The notes below the pieces were generated by a model. It was given only the letters and a program-made list of their open reading frames with translations, was not told the origin of the DNA and did not search any database. Positions 12,240-23,630 of a stretch of 64,000 nt of DNA are shown here, in pieces. A program made the translations under genes and the position numbers. Every line of letters begins with the position of its first letter. Within the stretch, counting starts at the first letter, position 1. Source of the DNA: Nymphaea colorata (taxonomy: Eukaryota; Streptophyta; Magnoliopsida; Nymphaeales; Nymphaeaceae); assembly GCF_008831285.2 (NCBI RefSeq), contig NC_045143.1, positions 11,727,503-11,791,502 of the forward strand. The letters run 5' to 3'.

Positions 12240-12900
12240 AGCATGATTCAACTATGGAATGAAATCTCATATTCTCATGTTTTCGGTGTACTCGAGCATA
12301 GTCTCTTGACTCTAAAATAGAGATTGAGCTATCTTATATGGCCATGAGGAAGTGAGGAAAAGAGAGAAGCAAAATATAAATAGAAAATCAAGCAACTACG
12401 CATGCATAATATATAAGCAATATTCAAAAAAGAAAATAGAACTTGATTCAATTATGGAATGAAATATTATCTCACCTTCTCATGTTCCCGGTGCACTTGA
12501 GCATAGCCTCTTGACTCTAAAATAGAGTTGAGAGTTATCTCTTATGGCTATGAGAAAATGAAAAAGAGAGAAAAATAGAAGGAAGCAAAAAAACAACAAG
12601 AATGTATTAAGAAACGAGATAATCATGATTCAAGCATTATCTCATCTTCTCATGCTCCCGGTGCACTTGAACATAGTCTCTTGACTCTAAAATAGAGATT
12701 GAGGGCTATTTTCTTTTGCCATGGGGAGAGGAAGAGAGGAAAGAAAATATGAAAGAAATGAGAAGGATGATGATTTAATCATAAAATGAAGGACCATCTC
12801 ATCTTTTCATGCTCCTGGTGCACTTGAGCTTAGCCTCTTGTCTCTAAAATAGAGATTGAAGTTTATCTCCTTTGGCATGAGGAGAGAAATAAGAAAGAAA
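12240..12900 (+). repeat. Four-unit degenerate tandem repeat, period 157-205 bp
   Basis: The anchor TCTAAAATAGAG, with CGGTGCACTTGAGCATAG about 35 bp before it and a GA-rich tail after it, occurs four times at 12311, 12516, 12686 and 12843. Unit length falls from 205 to 157 bp because of changes in the GA-rich part. It lies within the LTR. Confidence 0.8.
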
Positions 12901-13877
12901 AATGAAGAAATAAAGATGTGAGTTATTGATTACATACCTCTAGTGAGAATAACTTAGGAAAATAAACAACTATGCTTGAAATAATCTTGAACTCACCTTG
13001 AATGAAACTCCAAGATGATAAAGATGAGTCCTCCAAGTGATCTTTGGTGTTCACTTGAAGAGTTGTAACTTGCTCCAATTTGAAGAGAAATTGAAAGAGG
13101 AAGAGGGAGAAAGAGGAAGAGGGAGAAAGAGAGAGAGTTCAAGAAAAACTCTAAGTCTTCAAGTGAGAATACACTAGAGTTTCTCATAAGGGCCAACTTA
13201 TGCCCAAGAGGGGGGGATTGTGGGAGTATTTATAGAAAGTTTTGGAGCAAAAACTGAAAATTTGATTTTTTTTTTTTTTAATTTCTCAACATTTTTATCC
13301 GAATTTCAAAGAATTTTGAATTATTTTCAAAATTTTTTAGAAAAATAGGTTTTGACTAAGTGGGATTGGCCACTAGTCCTGCAACTTTGGGGTATGGGCA
13401 GGGCTATGCCCACCCAAAATTTTCAAAAACTGACCCCCAAGGGTCGGTTTTGCAAAGAAAAGGAGGGGGGAGGGGGTCTGCATTGCTGCAGGCCCCTGCC
13501 CGGGTGCTATTGCGCGATGCGCTGCAGCACGCAGTAGCGATCGCATAACGAGCGATTGCGAGCGTCACGGGATCTCTAAAAAAAGCCCTTTAAAAAAAAA
13601 GATAAATAGAATGAAATTTAAAGTGAATAAAATAAGATAAAATCACCCTAAAACCCCTTTTTTACTTAAAATATGTAGAAAACTGATTTTTTTCGTTATA
13701 AAAGAGTGGTCGGCTTCATTTTGAGTGACTCCGAGCTCGTTTTGAATGCGGGTTCGGTTTAATTTGAGTTTTGAATCTAATTTGGATCTTGGATTTGAAT
13801 CTCATGTCTAAATTTGGATTTCGCGCTTGGATAAAATAACACAATCTTTTAGAAAAATTTGGGGTGATTACATCTTA

Positions 13878-15180
13878 TTAGTTAGTTATGTCATTAGTTT
13901 AGATTTGAATGTTGTTATTTTCTAGTTTTGCTTAAACCATGATTAGTTTAAAGTTTAGTTTAACTTCGAGAATGATGATAGGCCCTTTTTTATTTTAATT
14001 CTCCTTAACCATGCTTAGACTATGTTAGGTTTAATTTAATATCAATAGAGTTCAAAGGGGTTAGGTATGCCCCTCTCTCTTAAGCTTAGCTGTTAATTTA
14101 CTTCAATATTGCATGCAGTATGATTTATTAAAGACTTAAAAGATGATCAATCCCTAATCGTGGTACTAATATTAGATTAGGAAACTAACAATTGTCTCTT
14201 AAGCCTTCATAAATCATCACTTCGATTAAACCTGTTTGTCATGAAATAAGATAGTTATTTACTTTGAACTTTTATACAATTCATAGAGTTTTACCTTAAC
14301 TTTTTTTAGTTCATATCTGTGCACACTATGTTTAGTTGAGGATTTAAGGATGATTAAAACCTTCAACTGTGGTATTAATCTTGGTTTAGGGAATGAGTAT
14401 TCATCTTTTCAAAACTTCAAATAAGTTCACTTAGATTTAATTTTCTTGTCAATTAGGTAATATAGAGTAATGTATGTTTAGTTGTTAATTTCCTCATGAT
14501 TTTTAAGTTGTTTATTTTCAATTTCACATGCATTTCATGTAGTTTATTTCCTATTCTAATATTACAGTCGTTCACGCACATGTTTAGTTGAGATTTGAAG
14601 AAAAAGGTAAACTGTCGGGGGTCAGGGTCCGGCTACCGGTGGTCCGACTACCATTGGAAGAAAAGAAGAAGAGGAGAAACCAAATGGCGATCGGGTTTGG
14701 GCTGTGGCCCCAGTAGGTGGTCCAGTGATAGTAACGGCAAGGTGACGACGGCAAGGAGGCGACGGTGAGCGAAGAGATTCAAAAAAACGTGAATGGATTC
14801 ACAATTCTGCATAAAATGGAGAGAAAATGTAACAAAGATTAAGAAAATGGAGGTTTAGAATCTCTCTCCCCTACCGGCGGTCCGCCTGAGGCAAATGCAG
14901 AAGACGAAGAAGAAGAAGGAGACCTACTGGCGGTCGAGGTCCGGCTACCAGTGGTCTGGCAATGGCGAGGCGGCCTTGGGCAGCAGACAGTCATCTTCTT
15001 CAACTTGGAATGTGGGTTTGTGGCCTTGGGTAACAGGCGGTCTGACTTCAATGGCGGCGAGGAGGCGATGCTGTCGGCAAGAGGCAATACCAAGAGAAGA
15101 GAGCTTCGTTCGTCCGAACTTCGACTCTTTGAACAAACCCATCGAGGGTTTCGAGCCTGGGTAGCGCCGAGCTAGAGTGC
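13878..15180. other. Repeat-rich spacer between the LTR and P4H-B
   Basis: From 13878 to about 14600 the sequence repeats loosely: a block at about 14129-14190 (ATCGTGGTACTAATATTAG) matches one at about 14335-14396 (CTGTGGTATTAATCTTGG), and the lead-in ATGTTTAGTTGAG recurs at about 14328 and 14579. From 14617 to 15180 GC content rises. There the word GGTCCGGCTACC(G/A)GTGGTC occurs at about 14627 and 14938, so this part is also internally duplicated. Open frames around 14840-15210 exist on both strands, but they follow the repeat and GC content and have no recognised domain. Confidence 0.5.
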
Positions 15181-16126
15181 GAGTGGACGTGGATTTGAAT
15201 AGGATCAAACTAAATTCTAATACAAAAAATACATTATGTATTTAAAAAATATTATTTTTAAAAAAATATTATTTTTAAGACAAGCTTAGGATGTAAGCTC
15301 AAGTTATGAGTCAGATATCCGTGGGCGACCCGATCCAATGTTCAATCTTTTATTTTATTTTTTTTAGTGGTTGCACGGTAGGAAATAACATTTAAATTTT
15401 CAAATGCGGCCGTCGGATTTTTGAAAACCGTTGGTTTTTATGGAAAACAATTTGTGAAACAGTTTGTGAAAGACTTTGACCGGGTCTCAAGAAAGGTTGG
15501 ATCATGGAGACCGTCCATCATCGAGATCTAATGGTGGCTTTTGTTCCGCTTGTTCCAAGTGGAAACTGGATTCAGCTAGCATCCTTCCAACTCAAGCAAT
15601 AATTTGCAGAAAAGGTCAAATATGCTTAGGTAATTACAGGAAGGTGATCAGTGTTTTGGTTAACTAATCTGCAAACCCCAAAACGAAGGTGGTTTTTTTT
15701 AAAATAGCATAAGTGGCTTACACGAATATTTCTGATGGATACTTAAAACTAGTATGTCAAATGTGAAAATGTTTACTTGCCTAAGCTTTTGGAGTATTTG
15801 AATGCCGGTTGTCAGTCTAAGAAAATTTTCAGGTTTGCTCAAGAAATATCATAAGTTTCATCTTTTTAAATGTATATATGGATTAATATGGGCTGTTTCC
15901 TGTAATTTAGATTCGTCCCCGAGAAAATTAAAAGCGGCCTGGCGCAGAAACGGGAAGAGAGGGAGGAGAGGGAAAGGAAATCCATGTGCCGCCATCAGAC
16001 TGCCTCTGGCTTTGATCTCACCTATTTCTTAAGCCTATAAGCAAAGTGAGAAATGCCGAACTTTTCGGTTCCTCCTTGCCTTCCACCACGACCGTCCTCT
16101 TCCTTCTCAATCTCCACATCAAGAGA
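15181..16126. other. Upstream region and leader of P4H-B
   Basis: No gene is recognised. The last 200 bases before the start codon at 16127 are pyrimidine-rich, as in many plant 5' leaders. An ATG at 16046 is in frame with the chosen start, but the peptide from 16127 (MSFLPLFLLLLL) matches the N-terminus of copy C (MSFLALTLF), so I prefer the later start. Confidence 0.4.
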
Positions 16127-19100
16127 ATGTCATTCCTTCCCCTGTTTCTTCTGCTTCTCCTCTCTCGCGTCCACATTTCTCATTCTTCCCTCCGTCTCCC
16201 TGAATTGTATGGATTTCAAAGTGTTTCCTCTTCTTTATTTCCTTTGATTCTCTTTGATTTGTTGTCTCCATCTTACCAACATCTTTTTCGTTTTTCTCTT
16301 GTTTTGGATGGTTCAGGTACCGTTCTTTTCGTCTGAGATCAGGCAGACCAACCAAAGAGGGCCATTCTGGAAGCTCCTCTGGTTTTGATCCTACTCGAGT
16401 TACTCAACTGTCTTGGCACCCCAGGTACGATAGTATGATAATCTTTCGTGTTCTGCCGTTATACAATCTTCTTTCTTTGTTTCTGTGCCTACTTTTGAAT
16501 TGTTTTCCTTTTATTTCTTTCTGTATAATTCCATATGTTGGTATTGGAATTTACTCGCTTTTCTGGACAGACCGGGATAAACAGGGAACTGTGTTTTTGA
16601 TATTGGTTGCATGCAGCAAACCGGTAGCTAGTTTCAAGGTTCTTTGATTTGTGGTCTTTCACACTCTCAGCTTGATGAATGCATAACTTTTTCCAGCTTA
16701 TGCGGACAAGTGGGCGAAAAACTATTGTGTGTGCTGTTGCCCTAGATGTTGCTCTATATGATCCTTTAATTAACGATTAGTGTGGTTGACATTCACTTCT
16801 TTTTCCTGACAAATAGTATATATTGGAAATTTGGGGTTTCTATAACTCTGCAAAATTCCCAGCTTGTGCTACTTTTTCTGGCGCAAACGGTTGCATTCAA
16901 ATGTCCTTAGCTTTAGCATTGGTGGTGATTGCACCCCCTGAGCTTGATGAACGAGACTAATTTAATAGCGATTCCCAATTTATGCCCCATAAATTGAACA
17001 TGTTGACACTTTTAGCCAGACTATCCATTTATTTTGCCGGTTTATTTGCTTATTCGTCCAGAAACTGGAAACATTAACTGATGAAATAGAAAGGTGATTG
17101 TTTCTATTTTCTGGAATTTTGGCAATGGGCAGGGCATTTTTGTACAAGGGTTTTCTGTCTGATGAAGAGTGCGACCACCTCATCAAATTGGTAACTTGAT
17201 TATCTACTGTATTATGATTTATATGGAACCTATTCAAGCTTTGAGTGTTTCCCTGATTTGTCGTAATGGGTGACTGTAGGCAAGGGGTAAGCTGCAGAAG
17301 TCAATGGTAGCAGACAATGTATCTGGGAAGAGTATCCAGAGCCAAGTCAGAACGAGCTCGGGCTATTTCCTGAAGAAGGGACAGGTGATCAGTTGAACAG
17401 CCACTCATGTCTGTTTTCTTAACTGTGGTGTGTGCACATAAGTTTATGTACACATGCATTTGTAAAGACTTTTCTGTGCACATATAAACAAACATGTATA
17501 TGTATATTATTTAACTTAATTTATTGCTTTTACATGTTTTATTTTTTTGCTGACTTGCACAGTCCTATTCTCTCTAGGTTATATGTGTTGGTTGTTGAAA
17601 ATAAGCTAAATAGTAAATACCAATACGCTTCTCAAATTAGGGGCTTCAAATGAATATGATTGAATTCATCAAGCAGAGAAAGAGATTCAATAATACATCT
17701 AAGAATGTTTAGATGGAAGATAAGCACTTCTCCTGTTTGCTATTCTTTTTGATGTCTAACTCATGCTGTTGTCCATAAATTTTGTACATATTGAAACCTA
17801 TTTAAGTGGTCAATGAGCAGAATAAAGCAGACCTTTCCTTACATTACATGAGTCTAGGAAGTAGGATTAGTTATATAGTGTATACATATTGGCCTTGTTT
17901 TCCAATGCAAGAAGCAATTGGAAGCGAATGATTGAGTTCAAGACCTGGGACTCAGATGGACATAAATTCGGCGTTTACCTGAACTGAACATGTAAACGAG
18001 CATTTAGTCTGAAAGTTTATGATTCCATCCTGCCATTATAACCTTATCATTATCAGTTTTTTGTGGCTTTTTGTTAACCAGATGTTATTTCTCCCCATCC
18101 TTATTGATGTACATGTATTATACATGTTTCCGTTATGGGTCTTTTGCTTAATCTAGCTTCTCTTACCATTAGTACAAATCCAATATGGTGATTGTGCTTT
18201 TTCTATTCTCTTAGCACTTCTGTTTTCCTGATGCCAGGATTCAGTTGTCAGGAGGATAGAGAACAGGATCTCCCGCTGGACTTTCCTTCCAAAAGGTACT
18301 TCTCTGGTTTCTGTTCCTTTACACTCTGTCAGTCTGTCGCAGACTGAAATTAAGAAAAAGGAGTGTGTGCTATCCTGATAATTATGTCAAATGTCAGAGA
18401 ATGGTGAATCTATACATGTGTTACACTACGGTCCTGGCCAGAAGTATGAACCCCACTTTGACTATTTCAATGACAAACATAATATAGCTCTTGGGGGTCA
18501 TCGGATGGCCACAGTTCTTATGTATCTAGCTGATGTGAAACTGGGAGGAGAAACGGTTTTTCCAAGTGTGGAGGTAAATGCTTGATTTTAATACTTCCTT
18601 TGTTGATTGATAGTTGGTACTCTGTAAATAATGAATTCTCCATTGCAGCCAAGTGCTCAAAATAAGGAGGATTCTTTGTCCAAGTGTGGAAAAAGTGGCT
18701 TTGCAGGTCTGTGATTAGAAACATAACATTTCCTTCTTATTCATCATGATCATAAATTTGGTTGTGTTTGCATAGAAACTATGTTTCCCAGAGAACTTAT
18801 GTATTTCATTTGTCTCTTTAATTTCTTTCAAGCTGAAGGGGAAATTGTATACCTGATTATCTTCGAGTTGAAAGGAGAATTATTGTGTCAAGAACCTTTA
18901 ATCTAATTGAGAATCTATATTCGTGTCCATTACTTGTCCATTTCTGAGATAACATGTTTTGCTAAATTACTTTTTTTTGTCTAGTAAAGTATTTAATTGC
19001 TTGCCTGTTTACTCAGATAAATTAGTTTAGGATTGCTATTACGAGATTGATTTAAAAATCTCTTCTAATATTTGCACCATAGTGCTCCTTCTGAAACCGC

Positions 19101-19952
19101 ACACCGACATGTGCATGCAAACACACACACATGCACATGCACACGTGTGCTATCAGAGCCATCAGTTGCTTCTGACTTGCTTCAGAGCTGGTGAAGCAAA
19201 AGAAACGGTTACAATTTTATGTTTCATGTTGAAAGGCAGTTCAATTTGGCTTCTCCAATTAACGTAAACTACTCCTTAGTCCTCACCAATTTTTGAGAAA
19301 TTATGCTGCAAAATGCATTTAAAACTAAAGATTATAGATGTTATTTATGATTCTCTCAATGTGCTATATGGAGATTTATTTAGTGCCTATTTGAAAGATT
19401 TGGGGGGATCAGACCTGCAGACTCTGAAAATAAGAATGTCTAATGAGGAAATTGTGTTTATGGTAAAGGATATACAGGATTTGGGTGAGACTAGCTATAG
19501 CTTCTAGGTAGAAAAGAATGAACTAACATGATTTATGGGGAGCACACTATATGGGGTTTAATCTCTAGTTCAGTATTTGTGAATTGTAATACATCTTACC
19601 TAAGTAACTAATGCTGCTAAAAGGAACGATATATTGTTCCTCAATTGATTTACATTTCCACTCTGCATCATAACTCATGGTAGAGTAATGAAAACACTTC
19701 TTCATGCTTCATGATAGATTAATCCTTTCTTTGCTGTTTTTGTATTTTGGTTTCTGGGAAAAGGTAAACATGAAGTTCACAAAATCTAATCTGTTTGCAG
19801 TGAAACCCAAGAAGGGAGACGCTCTTCTATTTTTCAGCCTTCATCTGAATGCATCAACTGATACTGCTAGTCTACATAGAAGTTGTCCTGTGATTGAGGG
19901 TGAAAAGTGGTCTGCAACATGCTGGATTCATGTGAGACGCTATAATCAATAA
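16127..19952 (+). CDS. P4H: Prolyl 4-hydroxylase copy B, short form without ShKT tail
   Basis: Exons: 16127-16206, 16317-16424, 17133-17190, 17280-17384, 18238-18295, 18398-18573, 18649-18706, 19801-19952 (795 bp, 264 aa). It has a signal anchor (MSFLPLFLLLLLSRV), then FDPTRVTQLSWHPR, FLSDEECDHLIKL and the double-stranded beta-helix core. Iron ligands are H156 and D158 (HFDYF) and H240 (SLHRSCPV); the 2-oxoglutarate lysine is K250 (GEKW). The reading frame stops nine residues after the conserved CWIHV, so the six-cysteine tail of copies A and C is absent. Local changes at otherwise conserved sites: HLNA where A and C have HPDA, R instead of G after H240, and KEDSLSKC where A and C have KDDSWSDC. 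Catalytic residues are intact, so it may be active with altered substrate handling. Expected place is the ER/Golgi lumen on a type II anchor. Copies A and B share the LYRSF join between exons 1 and 2. Confidence 0.9.
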
Positions 19953-22900
19953 GCAGCAGACGGCAGAAACATATCAGCCATGAGATGGAAGTTCTGGATT
20001 GCATACGTTTGACCTTAAATAGTGAATATATTTAGTATATAATCAAATATTTTTTTGCAGTTCAAAAGTGTTCTAAGATTTTCCTTAATCCCAATTTCTA
20101 GATTATTACGAACGAGAAGCCTTATTATCAGAGAGTTGTAAAAGCAAAAAGTTTTGGTGTAGGGCAATTGCCCCACAATGCTATTATTATAGGTTTCTCT
20201 CGATTCTTCTCTACTAACAAAATGCAGATAGTTGTCAATAGGTAGTGTTTGTCTTTTCTTCTTTGCTTTCATTTTCTTTTTTCCCAACTGTATTGCACAA
20301 TCAGTGACCATATTTTTTGTCTGCAAATGGGATGATACTTGGAACTGCGTGGATTCATTAGACCAACCTTTATTAAAACAGATCATTTTTCTGCAAAATG
20401 GCGTGGTATTTGGAACTGCGGATGTGGATTTAGTATACATTTGATGGTCTTCTCGCTCTTGTCCAAATGGAAAATAGTGAATTATGTAGTCCAATGTGTC
20501 GTAGTTATGTCTTTGATTTTGGCGTCCACGATTATGACTGGTAGGGTTGTAAATCGGTCGGGCATGCATTTTTTGGATGTATCCACCTTATTCAAGTTCT
20601 AATTCCAGTGCACTCAGTTGACAATAATCCCACCCGTGTGCATCCCTAATGGCTTTAGGCCTTAACGAACACAAGGAAAGATGAAAGCAAACTTTTTACT
20701 GTGTACGAGATAAGAGCAAATAGCTTGTTGCCTCATCCTAAATGTTACATGTGAAATTTTCTGAATTACATGAAGCACTAGTGACATTGTAGCCATGAAG
20801 CGAACTCATGCAAAGAGATGCGACCTTATTCTTCACTTTAGAACTTTCTGCAGACCGATGATTAAGAAATTTTTAAGTAACAAAAAGACTTATTTTAGCA
20901 GACGACACCGAGCACCTTGGATTAAGGCACATGTCGCACGGTATAGTGTTCAATGAAGAGTTACGAATCTTTATTCTGTTTCTTTTTTTATTCCATTTAA
21001 GGTTGTTTATCTATAGGACTGGTTATAAATCCAAAAAGATGTAGTTGTAGTAGTTACTATTTTATAGAGCTTTTAAACTTGGATTTCTCCAAGTTACTGA
21101 AATGTGGTATTGTTGGATGCACTGAAATAAAAACTAGATTTCCATTAATGGTTTACCAATTGAAATCCCACGGCTAACTGAAGAAAGAGAAGAAAAGAAA
21201 AGAAATTTGGTAGTTTCCTTGTTACCCCATGCCTTGAACGACTGCATTTTCTACCACCATGAAAAGAGTTTTCTTAATTATTTTAGAAGTGCTTTTGCTT
21301 ATATGCTGCCATATTAGCCTTCACAATTGGGTGGTGTTGAGTTAGCCCAATGTTAAAATTGCAAGCAATATTTTCTTTTTCTCTAAGAAAAAATAATGTC
21401 ATATTGAGCCAATAAAAAATGTAAAAGATTGAAACTGAGTAAGTTTGATTTGACCTTCAACTGTTTCTTTTTTCGGCACCTTGTAAAAGTTTAAATTTTT
21501 TATTATCTGTGCAAAGCTGGTGCAGAATGTGAGCAAGATTTAATGTCACATTGTGCAATATGTACCTTTCCTTGGTAGTGATACTATTCATGTAAGAGGT
21601 CAGATTGTGCTAGTTGAAACTGATGCTCGGAGATGGATTCAATGGACCGGATAGATCTGATTATGAATTCACTTTCGTATCCGTTTGCTCAGATCTGTTA
21701 AAGAGATTCAAATATGATAAGTAACCAGATTCTATTTAGTAACCAGATTCGATTTAGTATGCAGCTTCACGACGAAAACCAAATTCAAGTAGGATCTTAT
21801 GCTAGTTAGGTCTCTATTCAGTTTTAAGAAACAGGTTTTGAAAATAAGTCCGATATTCAAATCTGATTAAATCGAATTTCTAAAAGTGGGGTCACCAGGA
21901 TGTTAATGAATTAGATTCAAATTTGATATACCCTTAACCATATCTGCTTTTTTTTTTTAATTCACATATTTTAATTCAAATTTGGATTCAAATATGAACA
22001 AAGGAATGTCATATCCTATTATGAATCCGAAATCCAATTTTGTAACCCCGATCTGATTTTTGCATTCATATCTTAATCGAAATCGAATTTTGAATTTTCA
22101 AAATGTAAGAGAATTAGATATAAGATATTTATTTAAAACTAAATCCAGTTAAATCCGATCAGAGATTTATGTATGCCCAAATCCAATCGAATGTCATTTC
22201 TTAAATTCCAATCTGATTTGATTTCTTAATCATACATTAATTTTTTGTCATATCTGATTTGATTTCTTAATCATATATTAATTTTTTTTCTCATATCTGA
22301 TTTTTTTTGGAATAGTTCGGTCAGATATAAACCCAATCAGATATATTGAAATCCCTACCCCGAGCTGCTTATGTCCCAATTCGTTTTCGAAAATTTCAAA
22401 TTCAGGTGAAAATGCCTTCATACCATGGAAACATTCATGTATACTTTCAAGGCATATTTAAAACCAAAACAGACAACAAATAAAAAGGGAAAAATCATTT
22501 CTTCCCTTGTCACAAGTAAAATCTATGAAACTTATTTTTAAAGTCTTTGGGGAAAATGTACTTAACATGTGTACAATTGATGCATATATATCTGACAAGT
22601 CTTTTTATTTCATAAGTTTATGCTTAATGTTAGCTACGTAGCTAGAAGAGAGTAAATAGAGAACTCAACCTCACATTGGTTGTTAGCTAGGTACCATCAC
22701 CAACTTATTTCCGGTGAACCAATTCGAACCCTGGAATAACCTACGCCAATTTAAATCTTCTTCATAAACCATTTCTCGACTTTCACATTGTTCATAAACC
22801 TACTCCAATTTAAACCTGTGTACAATTGATGCATATATATCTGACAAGACTTTCACATGAATATGAAAGAAGAGATCCATCAAAATGAATCGTCTTTAAT

Positions 22901-23630
22901 TTGTCCAATTCTTCTTAATTCAAATTTTCACTAATCATCAAATAGAAGAAATGAAATAGTCATGGCACTGCAGAAGCATTTTAACAAATATCATTTTCAG
23001 GTATAAAACAGTGAGATTTTCTCGAGAAAATCTCGATAAAATAAAAAAAAAAACAAAACATAAAATGTGAAATAAAAATTTGGTAATTAAAAAATATAAA
23101 AAACGTAAAAAAATGTGAAGAAAGTGCAAAAAACTAAAAAATGGGAAAAGCACAAAAAAAAAGCAAAGGGCTAAAAAACGGGAACAAAATGCAAACAAAA
23201 CGCACTTTTTTGAATTTTATGTTAATTTTTAAAAACTCGCTTTCTTCATTTTTTTAGGCTGACATGTTTTTAATGTTTTCTCATGCTTTTTTCGAATAAA
23301 ATGCATTTTCTGTGACAGAAGATTGCTCTTTCAGTTGTGCTTCCTAAGCAAATAAACATTATTATAACAATCAAGAATCATTGTAATTGATTGGGTAAAC
23401 AACGGTGACTAATGAAGTCGATAAGATGAAAGGGAGGGAGACTAAGAAAAATTGAAAAGTTCCCATTTCTTCTATAATTTCAATAGCGTAACACACGATC
23501 AGTTTTAATATCATAGTTACCTTACGCATTGGCAATAACTGGAAACCAACTCTATCCCACGATTAGGAATTGGAAATATAACTTCAATGAGAAGAAAAAA
23601 AGAGGAAGGAAATTAGTCACAACTCACAAC
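19953..23630. other. AT-rich spacer between the convergent P4H-B and P4H-C genes
   Basis: It holds both 3' UTRs and no recognisable gene. A 184-codon open frame on the minus strand (20569-20015) has no domain or codon pattern I can support and lies opposite the 3' flank of P4H-B. From about 21640 to 22360 there is a dense patch of variants of GATTC, AAATCCGA and ATCTGATT, matching the pattern at 1-240. The stretch 22610-22860 contains two copies of TGTACAATTGATGCATATAT (about 22571 and 22820). Confidence 0.5.
21640..22360. repeat. Degenerate GATTC/AAATC word-like repeat patch
   Basis: Words such as ATCTGATTTGATTTCTTAAT, AATTCAAATTTGGATTC and AAATCCGATC recur on both strands with no fixed period. 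One near-exact local duplication (ATCTGATTTGATTTCTTAAT followed by CATA) is visible near 22210-22290. No coding potential. Confidence 0.6.

Larger units (their letters stand above)
10248..13877. mobile_element. Probable solo LTR, large LTR-retrotransposon family
   Basis: The body 10253-13872 starts TGTTCACATCCCCAAAATTT and ends AAATTTGGGGTGATTACA, so it has TG/CA ends and the imperfect inverted termini typical of LTRs. It is flanked by TCTTG (10248-10252) and TCTTA (13873-13877), a near-matching 5-bp target duplication. No primer-binding site follows the right end and no gag or pol is seen, so a solo LTR is the best reading. At 3.62 kb it is long; large LTRs are known in some Ty3/gypsy lineages, and the CACCCCAAAATTT-like start resembles those, but lineage is inference. 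A diverged copy begins at 30429. It contains several tandem arrays listed separately. Confidence 0.55.

Noticed and set aside
16046-16126. Upstream in-frame ATG for P4H-B
   Set aside because: The start at 16127 gives a signal peptide matching copy C; the added residues are not hydrophobic and have no counterpart.
20015-20569. 184-codon open frame opposite the P4H-B 3' flank
   Set aside because: No domain, splice or composition evidence; AT-rich and antisense to a likely 3' UTR.
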